Origin: Tupaia tana
Taxonomy: Eukaryota > Chordata > Mammalia > Scandentia > Tupaiidae
NCBI GenBank assembly: GCA_026018925.1
Contig: JAKSZU010000016.1
Span: forward strand, 2,170,001-2,234,000
Direction: 5' to 3'
DNA: 64,000 nt
Shown here: positions 51,959 to 63,500 of the stretch, piece by piece
Layout of the letters: the number at the start of each line of letters is the position of its first letter
Numbering within the stretch: the stretch's first letter is position 1
Translations under genes and position numbers: made by a program
The notes under the pieces: model-generated
The model's database searches: none
The model's input: only the letters and a program-made list of their open reading frames with translations
What the model was told of the DNA's origin: nothing

Positions 51959-54900
51959 ATGGCTCACTTAATGATAGGATCAGGTATAGAAATATCGATA
52001 AATACATTGAATGTCAATGGATTAAATTCTCCAGTTAAGAGACATAGACTGGCTGAATGGATAAGAAAACAGAAACCCTCTATCTGTTGTCTACAAGAAA
52101 CTCACCTTATGGATAAAGATAGACATAGACTAAAAGTAAAGGGCTGGAAAAAGATATTCCATGCAAATGGAAATCAAAAAAAGGCTGGAGTAGCGATATT
52201 GATGTCAGACAAAATAGATTTCAAGAAAAAGACTGTAAGAAGAGACAAAGAAGGGCACTATATAATAGTAAATGGAGTAATCCAACAAGAAGATATAACC
52301 CTTATAAATATCTATGCACCCAACTCAGATGCACCTAAATATGTGAAGGAAAGACTGCTAGAGCTAAAAGGAGAGATAGGGAGAAATACTATAATTGTTG
52401 GAGATCTCAACACCCCATTATCTCCTTTAGACAGATCTTCTAAACAGAAAATAAATAGAGAGATACAGGACTTAAATGATACTATAAGTCGAATGGGCTT
52501 GACAGATATCTATAGAACTTTCCACCCTACATCCACAACACATACATTTTTCTCACCCCGGCATGGAACCTTTTCAAAGATTGATCATATGTTAGGACAC
52601 AAATCAAGCCTTTACAGATTCAAAGGCATAGAAACTGTATCCAGCATCTTCTCTAACCATGAAGGAATTAAACTCAAGATTAATTTCAAGAAACAACCCC
52701 GAAAATACACGAACACATGGAAACTGAACAACCTACTTCAGAATGACTTCTTCACCACTGAAGAAATTAAGGCCGAAATAAAGCAATTTATGGAAAAAAA
52801 TGATAATGAGTACACAAGTGTCCAGAATCTATGGGATACAGCTAAAGCAGTCATAAGACGGAAATTCATAGCAATTAGTGCACATAAGAAGGATGGAAAG
52901 ATGGCAAATAGATAACTTATCATCATGCCTCAGAGAATTGGAAAAACAACAACAAACAAACCCCCAAAATGCCAGGCGAAAAGAAATAATAAAGGTTCAA
53001 GCAGAAATAAATGAAATAAAAAATAAACGAACCATACAGAAAATAAATGAAAGCAAAAGCTGGTTCTTTGAAAAGATTAACAAGATTGACACACCATTGG
53101 CTAGACTGATCAAGAAGAAGAAAGAAAGAAACCAGATTAATCAAATATGTGATGAAACAGGGAATATTACTACAGACATAGTAGAAATACAGAATATCAT
53201 TAGAGGATACTATGAGCGACTATATGCCAACAAACAAGATAACTTGGAGGAGATGGACAAATTCCTGGATGCATATAATCTACCAAGATTGGATCAGGAG
53301 GACAGAGAGAACCTGAATAGACTCATAACAAGCCAGGAGATTGAATCAGTAATAAATAACCTCCCAACAAAGAAAAGCCCAGGTCCGGATGGCTTCACTT
53401 CTGAATTCTACAAAACTTTTAAGGAAGAGTTAACCCCTATCCTACTAAAATTATGTCTAAAGATTCAAAAGGAAGGAAACCTTCCAAATTCATTTTATGA
53501 AGCCTCCATCATCCTCTTCCCCCAAACAGATAAGGACATGACAAAAAAGGAAAACTATAGACCAATATTATTGATGAATATAGATGCAAAAATTCTCAAC
53601 AAGATACTCGCAAATCGTATCCAACAACATATAACAAAGATCATTCATCACGACCAGGTAGGCGTTATATCAGGGATGCAAGGGTGGTTCAATATACGCA
53701 AGACCATAAATGTAATACACCACATTAACAGAAAGAAAGATAAAAACCATATGATCATCTCAATTGATGCAGAGAAAGCATTTGACAAAATACAACATCC
53801 TTTTATGATTAAGACTCTCAGTAAGATTGGTATAGAAGGGTCATTTCTGAACACAATAAATGCAATCTATGAAAAATCTACAGCTAACATTATACTGAAT
53901 GGAGAAAAGCTGAAAGCTTTTCCTCTGAAAACAGGTACTAGGCAAGGCTGCTCACTTTCTCCACTGCTCTTTAATATAGTACTGGAAGTCTTAGCTAATG
54001 CAATCAGAGAAGAGAACAATATTAAAGGCATTCAAATAGGCAAAGAAGAGTTGAAAATATCTCTATTTGCAGATGACATGATGGTATTCTTAGAAGACCC
54101 AAATGTATCCATGAAAAAGCTTCTTGAAGTAATAAGTGAATACAGTAAGGTGGCAGGATACAAAATCAATATCTAAAAATCTATAACATTTCTATTTATG
54201 AACAACAAGTTGAATGAAGCAGAGCTGAAGAAAGGAATCCCTTTCACCATAGCCACAAGATGTATAAGATACCTAGGAATAAACCTAACTAAGAAAGTTT
54301 AAGACCTTTATAAAGAAAACTATGAAAATCTTGAAAAAGATATTGAAAGTGACATTAAAAAGTGGAAGGACATCCCATGCTCCTGGATTGGAAGAATTAA
54401 CATAATCAAAATAGCAATTCTACCCAAATTAATCTACACGTTTAATGCAATTCCAATAAAAATACCAGAAAAATTCTTCACAGATCTAGAAAAGACAATC
54501 ATAGAATTTGTCTGGAATCATAAATGACCTCGTATTGCAAAAGCAATCCTGCACAAGAAGAATGGAGTAGGTGGCATATCACTCCCTGATCCCAAGATAT
54601 ACTATAAAGCTGTGGTCATCAAAACAGCATGGTATTGGCATAAAAACAGACATGTAGACCAATGGAATAGAATAGAGACCACAGAAGTAACCTCCAAAGC
54701 TTACAGCCAACTGATCTTTGACAAAGGATATCAGTCAATCCATTGGGAAAAGGAAAACCTCTTTAGTAAATGGTGCTGGAAAAACTGGGTATCGACTTGC
54801 AGAAAGATGAAACTGAATCCCCATCTTTCACCATTAACAACAATCAACTCAAAATGGATCAAAGATCTGAACCTAAGACCTCAAACAATAAAACTACTGG

Positions 54901-55722
54901 TGGAAAATGCTGGGGAAACTCTGGGAGACATTGGAGTAGGCAAAGACTTCTTAAATAAGACCCCCAAAGCACAGGCAATAATCCCTAAAATAGACAAGTG
55001 AGACTATATTAGATTAAGAAGTTTCTGTACAACAAAAGACACAGTATCAAGTGTGAACCGACAACCCTCAGAATGGGAAAATATCTTTGTTAAATATGCC
55101 TCAGACAAGGGACTGATAACCAGAATACACAGGGCACTCAAGGACCTTATGCGAAAAAAAAATGATGAACCCAATTAAAAGATGGGAAAATGAGCTGAAC
55201 AAAAATCTCTCTAAGGAAGACATACGAACAGCCAAAAAGCATATGAGGAAATGCTCAACATCCCTCATCATAAGGGAGATGCAGATAAAAACCACAATGA
55301 GATACCACCTAACCCCTGTCAGAATGGCAAAGATTAAGAATATAAAAAGTGATAAGTGTTGGCAGGGGTGTGGTGAAAAGGGAACCCTCCTACACTGTTG
55401 GTGGGAATGTAAACTAGTTCAACCACTGTGGAGAACAATATGGAGGTTCCTCAAAGATCTACAAATACAACTACCATTTGATCCAGCAATCCCACTTCTG
55501 GGTATCTACCCGAAAGACAGGAGAACATTCAGTCAGAAAAGTGCTTGCATATCAATGTTTATTGCAGCATTATTCACAATTGCCAAGACATGGAACCAAC
55601 CTAAATGTCCACAAACTGATGAATGGATTGGAAAAGTGTGGTATATATACTCTATGGAATACTACTCAGCCATAAAAAATAACAAGACCCTAGAATTTGA
55701 TAGAAAGTGGTCAGATACATAG
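51959..55722 (+). pseudogene. L1-1 ORF2 (endonuclease / reverse transcriptase), broken
   Basis: Endonuclease domain, residues about 1-245: NVNGLN (N18), QETHL (E47), IYAPN (Y119), GDLNTPLS (D149, N151), SKIDH (D209). The final catalytic pair reads SNH, with Asn233 where active L1s have Asp, so the nuclease is predicted dead. RT domain: [12 protein letters not shown] (motif A), [14 protein letters not shown], and FADD at 54,066-54,077. C-terminal knuckle [18 protein letters not shown]. Total about 1,254 codons, the usual size. Lesions: frameshift at about 52,885-52,912, TAA 54,174, TAA 54,300, TGA 54,525, TGA 54,999 (a Trp codon), and a frameshift in an A9 run at 55,154-55,162. Ends TAG 55,720-55,722. 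Confidence 0.95.
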
Positions 55723-56578
55723 GATATATTGCTGAGTGAAGTAAGCCAGGTTATGAAAGAAAGATATTGTATGTATCCACTCAGTATATACCGACTACCC
55801 GCACTCTATGGTAGAGAGCGAAATATTGGAGGACATAAAAGCAGTGAAAGTGGGGCCAGCAGTTAGCGTAATGGCTATGTCACTGGACTCCCACATAGTC
55901 GACCGGGGTTCGAGTCCCGGACCCGGTGGCTTAAACTCACACTGGGTGCGTGTGCGTGCGTGCCCAAGATCCCGAGAGGAGATTGGAGGAGAAGGGATTG
56001 TGGCATGGCCATCCCCTCTGGGGGATGATTTCTCGCTTTCTATCTCTCTGTCTCTCTCTGTCTGTCTGGCGAGCACACGCGCCCTATAGCAAAAACCTCT
56101 CCAAAAAAAAAAAAAAAAAAAAAGCAGTGAAAGTATTTAACGAGAATAGGACGGTGTGGAATGGGGGGTTGAGGAGAAGAGGATAGAGAAAGATAGCAAG
56201 AGAACAATAGAGAGGCAGGACGTTAGTGAGAAACAGATATGGCTTATTACCTCTTGATGATGACATGTATAGTATTCTCAACTGGATTGGTCTGAGAAAT
56301 ATTTCATGATGGGTAAAGTCTTTTTACAAGCAAAATGAGAAATAGTGATTGACTGTTTTAAAAAATAATTAGAATAATAATAATAATAATGATTGGGAAA
56401 AACATAGAAAAGATATTGAATGATGAAGTGGGGACATTAATGTCTCTGTATTGACTGACATGCATGGCATTCCCTTTTGAAAAAGCAATGTAACACATTG
56501 TAAAATTATATCTAATCCAATGTAATATAAAGAAGATTATGATGATAATGAAAAAAAAATCAGCAGCAAGAAAAAAAA
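55723..56578 (+). other. L1-1 3-prime UTR, interrupted by a SINE
   Basis: Contains GGAATGGGGGGTTGAGGAGAAG (56,158-56,179), the G-rich polypurine tract seen in mammalian L1 3-prime UTRs, an (AAT)n run at 56,368-56,387, and an A-rich end at 56,550-56,579. A canonical AATAAA near the end is not evident. Confidence 0.8.
55852..56119 (+). mobile_element. young SINE-A in the L1-1 3-prime UTR, plus strand, 15-bp target duplication
   Basis: A box TAGCGTAATGG (55,864-55,874), perfect B box GGTTCGAGTCC (55,907-55,917), CCCCTCTGGGGGATG palindrome, CCCTATAGCAAAAACCTCTCC end and poly(A). AAAAGCAGTGAAAGT occurs at 55,837-55,851 and 56,120-56,134. It must be younger than L1-1. Confidence 0.96.
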
Positions 56579-56590
56579 ATGATCATCTGA
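56579..56590 (+). repeat. right target-site duplication of L1-1
   Basis: AATGATCATCTG, identical to 50,412-50,423. Confidence 0.9.
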
Positions 56591-58059
56591 AATGTGTTGT
56601 TTTCTTCCAACAAACAATGAAAAAAGTTGATTTCTTTACCATTCTCCAAAGCTAAACTTCACTAAAAAGTAACTCCGTTGAGCATACTTACTCATTTAGA
56701 TATTTTAAGTTACACTAATATGACCGTGACACCATAGGGCACACAACACATAAAAAAGAGATGGCATCTAATTGTATTTTTTCTTTAGCTAGCTGTTTTA
56801 TACAAATAGACTATTCCAATTGACAATAATCTGTAACCATACTTGAATTTAGACGTTAGTACTTTATCTTATTTAAGAGCTAAAGTTTTAATTAGGTTTT
56901 CAGTTGAAATATCATTACTTCTTCATCTTCAGGATGAAGAACAGGAGCCCCGTGACTTGCTGGTTCAGGAAGAACACGCAGAGATGGCAGCTTGATAAAT
57001 TTCACTTCAGCATAGTCCTGATTAGTTTGAGATTTAAAAAGCAAGCTGGGACTTGAAAAGCTGGAATTCCAATTTTGAGTAGTTGGGAAATTTTTGTCCT
57101 CCCTTGACTTGGCATGGCTCGCCACGCAGTTGCTGGTGAGTTACCAGTTTCTATTTTCTTATGAATACACTTCATCTGGGAGCTCTGATCCCTGCTCTTC
57201 TATTAGACATTGTTTTTTCTTACTAGCATTTCTCGACTAAGGGGCTGGGGAGGCACGTTCCACCACCCAGCATCAGCGTCTTGTCCTCTCAGTCTGCTTT
57301 CAGATTGCAGGGTTTCCGCACGCGTCCTCTCCCGTTGCCGAGGCCAGGATAACAGGTGTTGCTTTTTTCTTTTTTTAAAATTTATTATTATTATTGTTAT
57401 TATTATCAATCCTTTCCTTTGTCCCAGCACAGACGTTTTCACCAGCCTAACTGCCGAGGTCAGTCCGAAAGCTATTTGAGACATGTCCTGGTGACTCCAG
57501 CCTGGAACTCTGGAAGGACAGCAGCCGTGGCTCCCCCTGGAGGTCGAAGCCGCCTTCCCTTTCCAGGAAGAGAAGAGGCCTGTGAGCCTCTGAGTTACCA
57601 GCACTGAGGAGCTGGCTGGTAACCCCGAGACTCCGCCCAGCCTCCTCCTGCATCTGCCAAACATACTGTATGGAATTTAAGATTTAGAAATCTCTTCAAA
57701 AAGCAAAAAGGGAAGAGGCCTGAATTTTCAGTGTATATTTGAGAATTGACAGTCCGATACAGGATTACATAACTATCTGGGAGAATTTCATTAGAGTTCA
57801 GAAACTGAGAAGTTCCACAGTGGCCTGCAGATTTCTGCCTGGTAGAAAAGTTAACCACAAAAGTCATTGTTCTGGGGCTTGTAGAAGCAATTTTGTATCT
57901 AACTTAGTGAATTTATTCTAGATTTCTAGCTTTTTACAATGAGGTTAATGAGTACACATTTTCTCATGTGCTCTTGGTCCTAGGCTTACCATCTTAATGG
58001 GTACCAAGTGACTTAATTTCTTTGAGCATTTATTTATATATTTATTTGTTTTGATTTTC
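56591..58059. other. unassigned single-copy stretch
   Basis: About 1.5 kb between L1-1 and the next SINE without a repeat I can name. 57,200-57,660 is GC-richer with open frames on both strands (minus 57,203-57,664, 153 codons), but no domain is recognisable. Confidence 0.35.
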
Positions 58060-58246
58060 TTTTTTTAAAAAAGAATTATTTTATTTAACTTTATTTATTT
58101 ATTTATATCTTAATTTGAGTAGAGAGAGACAAAGTGAGAGTGAGAGTGAGAGGGAAAGTGAGAAGAGGGAAAGTGAGAAAGCAAGCTACCAGGTCTAGGA
58201 CTTGAACCGTGGTCAGCCATGTGGGAGTCCAGTGCCCCTGCATCCC
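58060..58246 (-). mobile_element. SINE-A-short copy, minus strand
   Basis: TTTATTTATTTATATCTTAATTTG tail, GAGAGTGAGAGTGAGAGGG block, AGCAAGCTACCAGGTCTAGG, and a degraded head complement at the right. Confidence 0.8.
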
Positions 58247-58249
58247 CTA

Positions 58250-58361
58250 TTTGTTGTGATTTTCAAGCTTATTTGTTGTGATATTCAGGCCTAGGACTTG
58301 AGCTGCAGTTGGTCATGTGGAAATCCAGCACCTTTACCACTACATCACTTGCTGGCCCTCT
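58250..58361 (-). mobile_element. SINE-A head fragment, minus strand
   Basis: GGCCTAGGACTTGAGCTGCAG, CATGTGGAAATCCAGCACC and CACTTGCTGGCCC are the complement of the head. The body is lost; it sits directly behind the short SINE, with TATTTGTTGTGAT repeated at its left end (58,249-58,282). Confidence 0.65.
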
Positions 58362-58479
58362 ACATATGTTTTTCACATACATTAATTTTATATTATGTAA
58401 GAAATGTGTTTTTAACATCTTGAAACATATGTATTAGCTCCCAAGTCTCCTTGCCAGAGCCAAATAAACTATGCTGTCC

Positions 58480-58755
58480 TGAGGATCAGCAGTTAGCGTA
58501 ATGGCTATGTCGCTGGACTCCCACGTAGTTGACTGTGGTTCGCGTCCCGGACCCGGCGGCTTAAACTCACGCCGGGCGCGTGTGCTAGTGTGCCCAAGAT
58601 CCCGAGAGGAGAATGGAGGAGAAGGGATTGCGGCGTGGCCATCCCCCCTGGGGGGTGATTTCTTGCTTTCTGTCTCTCTGTCTCTCTCTGTCTTTCTGGC
58701 GAGCGCACGCGCCCTATAGCAAAAATCTCTCCAAAAAAAAGAAAAAAAGAAAAAA
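58480..58755 (+). mobile_element. young SINE-A copy, plus strand, target duplication
   Basis: A box TAGCGTAATGG, B box GGTTCGCGTCC, CCCCCCTGGGGGG palindrome, CCCTATAGCAAAAATCTCTCC end, A/G tail. CTATGCTGTCC (58,469-58,479) and CCATGCTGTCC (58,758-58,768) flank it. Confidence 0.94.
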
Positions 58756-58768
58756 AACCATGCTGTCC

Positions 58769-59440
58769 AAGAAGTGCACCTCATGGGCTGTTCATGAGTA
58801 GGCCTATGTCACTGACCCGTGCAGGAAATGTCAACTGAGAATTAGAATTGAGACATCATCTTACCCTTCTCTTTCTCTCTTCTCTTTCCTTCCCTGACTT
58901 TAAGCAGAATTTTTTGTTTGTTTCTGTTTCTTGTCTAACTTCAGTTCTGATTTTATTTTAAACATGGCCAATAAGTTATTCCTCACTGGTAGCAGCAATG
59001 GTTGAAAATTTGATTTTATGTTCTGGTCACTTGGCAATACCTATCAGAGAGGCAAAGACTTATACTCAGTTGTTAGATGAAAAAAATCCGGTTTGTTAAG
59101 ATTTTGTTTGTGTGGTGTCTTGGAACTCTTAGATGTGTTCACTGGGACTTGGAGAAGCCTGTCTTGCCCTGGTCACCACACCATTCGGACATCTGCCCTG
59201 GCGACAGCCCTGGGTACACTCAGCAGCAGGGACACTGAACTGCAGAGAGACGATGGCCCGTCCCCTGCCACATGCCTCCGAATTCTCAGACATCAGTTTT
59301 CCTGAAGCTCAGCAGCTCGGCCCCAGGTGCACCAGTTTTCTAGAAACTGGGAGGACTTTGAATTATTCAAGTCCAGAGACAACAGTGCAGGTTGCTGAGT
59401 GAGCATCAGGGAGGTAGAGCAGCAGGAGATCACCGATCAC
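58769..59440. other. unassigned stretch, possibly including the 5-prime UTR of L1-2
   Basis: 59,090-59,440 is GC-richer (GCGACAGCCCTGGGTACAC) and lies directly before sequence that aligns with the L1-1 5-prime UTR end. It may be a 5-prime UTR unrelated to that of L1-1, or unique flank of a truncated copy. Confidence 0.35.
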
Positions 59441-59550
59441 CTTGTCCTGCTCGCCTTTGAACACTCAGAATCAACCTGAAGAATTTAGGAAATGTATAAT
59501 TCACCTGGTGACTAGAAACCATCACAAAGGCACAAGAAATATGAGAAACC

Positions 59551-60490
59551 AAGAAACTATTTCTTCCTTAAGGGAAAACACCAATTCCTCATCATCCACA
59601 GACAATACTGTAGAACTCATGGAAATGTCAGATAAACAATTTAGAATATTTATAGTGACAAAACTAAATGAGATGTAAGAGAAAAGAGACAACAAACTAT
59701 AGAAGATGTGAGAGAAAAGAGACACTGAGCTCCAGATGAGAAAGTTCTTTCACAATTTAAAAGAAATAATAAACACCATAAAAAGGAATGAAATGGAATT
59801 GATGGAGATGAAGACTATAATACAGAAAATCAAAACTTCCCTAGAAAGTATTAAAGGCAGATTAGATCATGCAGATTAAATCTCAAAGGTAGAAGACAAA
59901 ACCTCTGACCTAGAAAATATGATCAAAAAGAAAGAAAATAACCAAGAAGGAGGACAATATATGAGAAATACTAGATACCATTAAGTGTCCAAATATCCAA
60001 ATAATTGGTATTCCAGAAGGTGAAGAAATAATGAGGGCAATGATATCTATTCCAAAAAATCCTGGAAGAAAACTTTCCAAACTTTGAGAGGCATTCAAAA
60101 ATCCAGACCCAAGAATTACAAAGGACCCCGAATAGAATCAACCCAAAAAGATTCTCTCCAAGGCACATCCATAGTCAGACTGACCAAAACCACAAAGACG
60201 AGGTATTAAAACTGGCAAGAGAGAAACATCAAGTTACTTACAAAGGATATCCCATCAAGTTAATATCAGATCTCTCACTGGAAACAATGCAGGCAAGAAA
60301 AGAATGGGGAACTATATTCAAAGTGTTAAATGAAAAACAATTTCAGCCAACATTACTATACCTGGCAAGATTATCCTTCATATGGGAAGAAAAGATAAAA
60401 ATCTTCTCAGGTTAACAAAACCTGAAAGAATTTACCAACTCCAGACCAGCTCTCAAGAATTTCTGAAGGGAGTGCTATATCAGGAAAACT
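59551..60490 (+). pseudogene. L1-2 ORF1, heavily broken
   Basis: ATG at 59,551 (MRNQETISSL…) aligns with the ORF1 start of L1-1. A TAA follows at 59,676-59,678, one codon before the TAG position of L1-1. A 33-bp tandem duplication (59,671-59,692 and 59,704-59,725) lies just after it. Several further stops and frameshifts; the C-terminal FQPTLLYLARLSF-like block is still readable near 60,340-60,380. Confidence 0.85.
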
Positions 60491-60533
60491 AGTCAGACAG
60501 ACAGAAATAAGAGAGCAAAAAACAGTCAAGAAA

Positions 60534-63500
60534 ATGCTTAACTCAATGATAAAAAAAAGTACAGAAACAATCAATAATAATGTTGAATGTTAATGGATTA
60601 AACTCTCTGATCAAGAGACATAGACTGGCTGAATGGATAAAAAAACAAAAACAAAAACAAAAAAACCAGAAACCCTCTATCTGTTGCCTACAAGAAACAC
60701 ATCTCTTGGATAAAGATATACACATAGACTAAAAGTGAAGGGCTGGAAAAAGGTATTCCATGTAAATAGAAATAAAAAAAGGGCTGGAGTTGTGATACTC
60801 ATTTCAGACAAAATAGGCTTCAAGACAAAACTTGTAAGAAGAGACAAGGAAGGACTTTATATAGTAGTAAAAGGGCTAATTCATCAAAAAGACATAATAC
60901 TTATAATTATCTATGCACCCAACTTGGGAGACTCAAATACGTGAAGACTGCTAGATATAAAAGGAGAGTTAGGTTGCAGCACTATAATCGGGGAATCTCA
61001 ACACTCATTATCTCCTTTAGACAGATCTTCCAGAAAAAGAACAAGCTAAGAGATACAAGAACTAAACAATACAATAAATAAAATGGACTTGAACAGACAT
61101 CTGTAGAACTTTCCACCCTAAAACCACAAAATATACATTTTTCTCATCCCCAAACCTTTTTGAAAATTGATCATATGATAGGGCACAAATCAAGCCTTTA
61201 CAGATTCAAAGGCATAGAAACTACATCCAGCATCTTCTCTGACCATGATGGAATTAAACTTGATATTGATTTCAGTAAAAATCCTCAATAATACACAAAC
61301 ACATGGAAACTATACAATCTACTTCTGAATGGCTTCTCAACTACCAAAGACATTAAGACTGAAATGAAAAATATTTTTGAAAACAAATGAAAATGAGTAT
61401 GCGAGTTTCCATAATCTATGAGGCACCACAAATGCAGTACTAAGAGGGAAATTCATAGCAATCAGTGTGTATGAGAAAAAGATGGAAAGGCGGCAGATAG
61501 ACAACCTACATCATGTTTAAGGGAATGGGAAAAATAACAACAAAAAGATTTTAAAAATGCCAAGAGAAAATAAATAATAAAGATTCAAGCAGAAATAAAT
61601 GAAATAGAAAATGAACTAACTATATAGAAAATAAATTAAAGCAAAGCTGGCTCTTTGAAATATGAACAAGAATGACACACCATTAGAAAGACTGATTAAG
61701 AAGAAAGAAAGGAACTAGATTCATCAAATTTGCAATGAAATGGGCAATATAACAACAGACATAATAGAAATGCAAAACATCGTTAGAGGATACTATGAAC
61801 AACTATACACCAACAAACAAGAGAACCTGGATGAGACAGGCGAATTCCTGGAAACATAATTTACCAAGATTGAATCAGGAGGACATAGAAAGCATGAGTA
61901 GACCCGTAACAAGCAATGAGATTGAATTAGCAATAAATAATCTCCCAACAAAGAAAAGCCCAGGTCTGATGGATTCACTTCTGAATTCTACAAGACTTTT
62001 AAAGAAGAGTTAACCCCCATTCTAGTCAAGCTATTTCTAAAGATACAAAAGGAAGGAATCCTCCCAAACTAATTTTATGAAGCCTCCATCATCCTCATTC
62101 TCAAAACACATAAAAGACATGACAAAAAAGGAAAACTACAGACCAATATCTCTGATGAATATAGACGCAAAAATTCTCAGCAAGATACTTGCAAATCATA
62201 TCCAACAACATATAAAAAAGATTATTCATCATGACCAAGGAGGCTTTATTCCAGGAATGCAAGGGTGTGTAACATATGAAAAACCATAAACATAATACAC
62301 TGTATTAACAGAAAGAATGATAAAAATCATATGATCAATTCAATCAATGCAGAAAAGTCATTCGATAAAATACACATTCCATCATGATTAAGACTCTTAG
62401 CAAAATTGGCATAGAAGAGTAATTTCTCAGCACAATAAAAGCCGTATATGAAAAACCTATAGCTAACATTATACCAAATAGGGAAACCTGAAGGCTTTTC
62501 CACTAAAAATTGTTACTAGACAAGGCTGTCCACTTTCTCCACTCTTTTTCAATGTAGTGCTGGAAGCCTTAGTCAATGCAATCAGAAAAGAGAATGAAAA
62601 AAAGGCATTCCAATAGGTAAAGAAGAGTTGAAAATATTTTTATTTGCAGATGACATGAGAGCATATTTGAAGACTCAAAAGTATCCATGAAAAAACTTCC
62701 CGAAGAAATAAATGAATACAGTAAAGTGGCAGGATACAAAATCAGCATCCAAAAACTGACAGGATTTTTATATATGAACAACAAGCTGGTCGAGGTAGAA
62801 CTGAAGAAAAAAATTCCCTTTACAATAGCCACAAAATCTGTAAGATACCTAGGGATAAACCTAACCAAGGAAGTCAAAGACCTGCACAAGGAAAACTATA
62901 AAAATCTTTTAAAAAACCATTGAAAATCAAACAAAAAGCAGAAGGACATCCCATGATCTTGGACTGGAAGAATTAATATAATCAAAATGGCAATTCTACC
63001 CAAATTAATCTACATACTTAATGGAATTCCAATAAAATTAAAAGAGACATTCTTCACAGATTTAGAAGACAACCATAGAATTTATCTGGAATTATAAAAG
63101 ACTCCATATTACCAAAGCAACGCTGTGCAAGAGTGCAGTGAGTAGTATCTTACTCCCGACCCAAATATATAAAGCTGCGATAATAAAAACAGCATGATAT
63201 TGGCAAAAAACAGACATGTGGACCAATGGGACAGAATAGAGTCCAGAAATAAATCCCAAAACATACAGTCAATTGATTTTTTTTTTTTTTTTTGGAGAGG
63301 TTTTTGCTATAGGGCGTGTGCGCTCGCCAGACAGACAGAGAGAGACAGAGAGATAGAAAGCAGGAAATCACCCCCCAGGGGGGATGGCCACGCCGCAATC
63401 CCTTCTCCTCCATTCTCCTCTCGGGATCCTGGGCACGCACGCACACGCGCCCGGCGTGAGTTTAAGCCGCCAGGTCCGGGACTCGAACCGCGGTCGACTA

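Larger units (their letters stand above)
50424..56578 (+). mobile_element. full-length L1 LINE (L1-1), plus strand
   Basis: A complete L1: 5-prime UTR (50,424-50,979), ORF1 (50,980-51,913), a 45-bp spacer, ORF2 (51,959-55,722), 3-prime UTR with a G-rich polypurine tract and an A-rich end. Net length is about 5.87 kb after subtracting the SINE-A at 55,852-56,119 and its duplicated target. Exact 12-bp target duplications prove that both ends are original. Both ORFs carry stops and frameshifts, so it is immobile today, but the similarity between copies shows that the family was active in this lineage relatively recently. Confidence 0.95.

Noticed and set aside
57203-57664. 153-codon minus-strand frame in a GC-richer patch
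   Set aside because: Includes a poly-Ile/Lys segment from an (ATT)n run (57,380-57,410) and has no motif or conserved block; likely chance.
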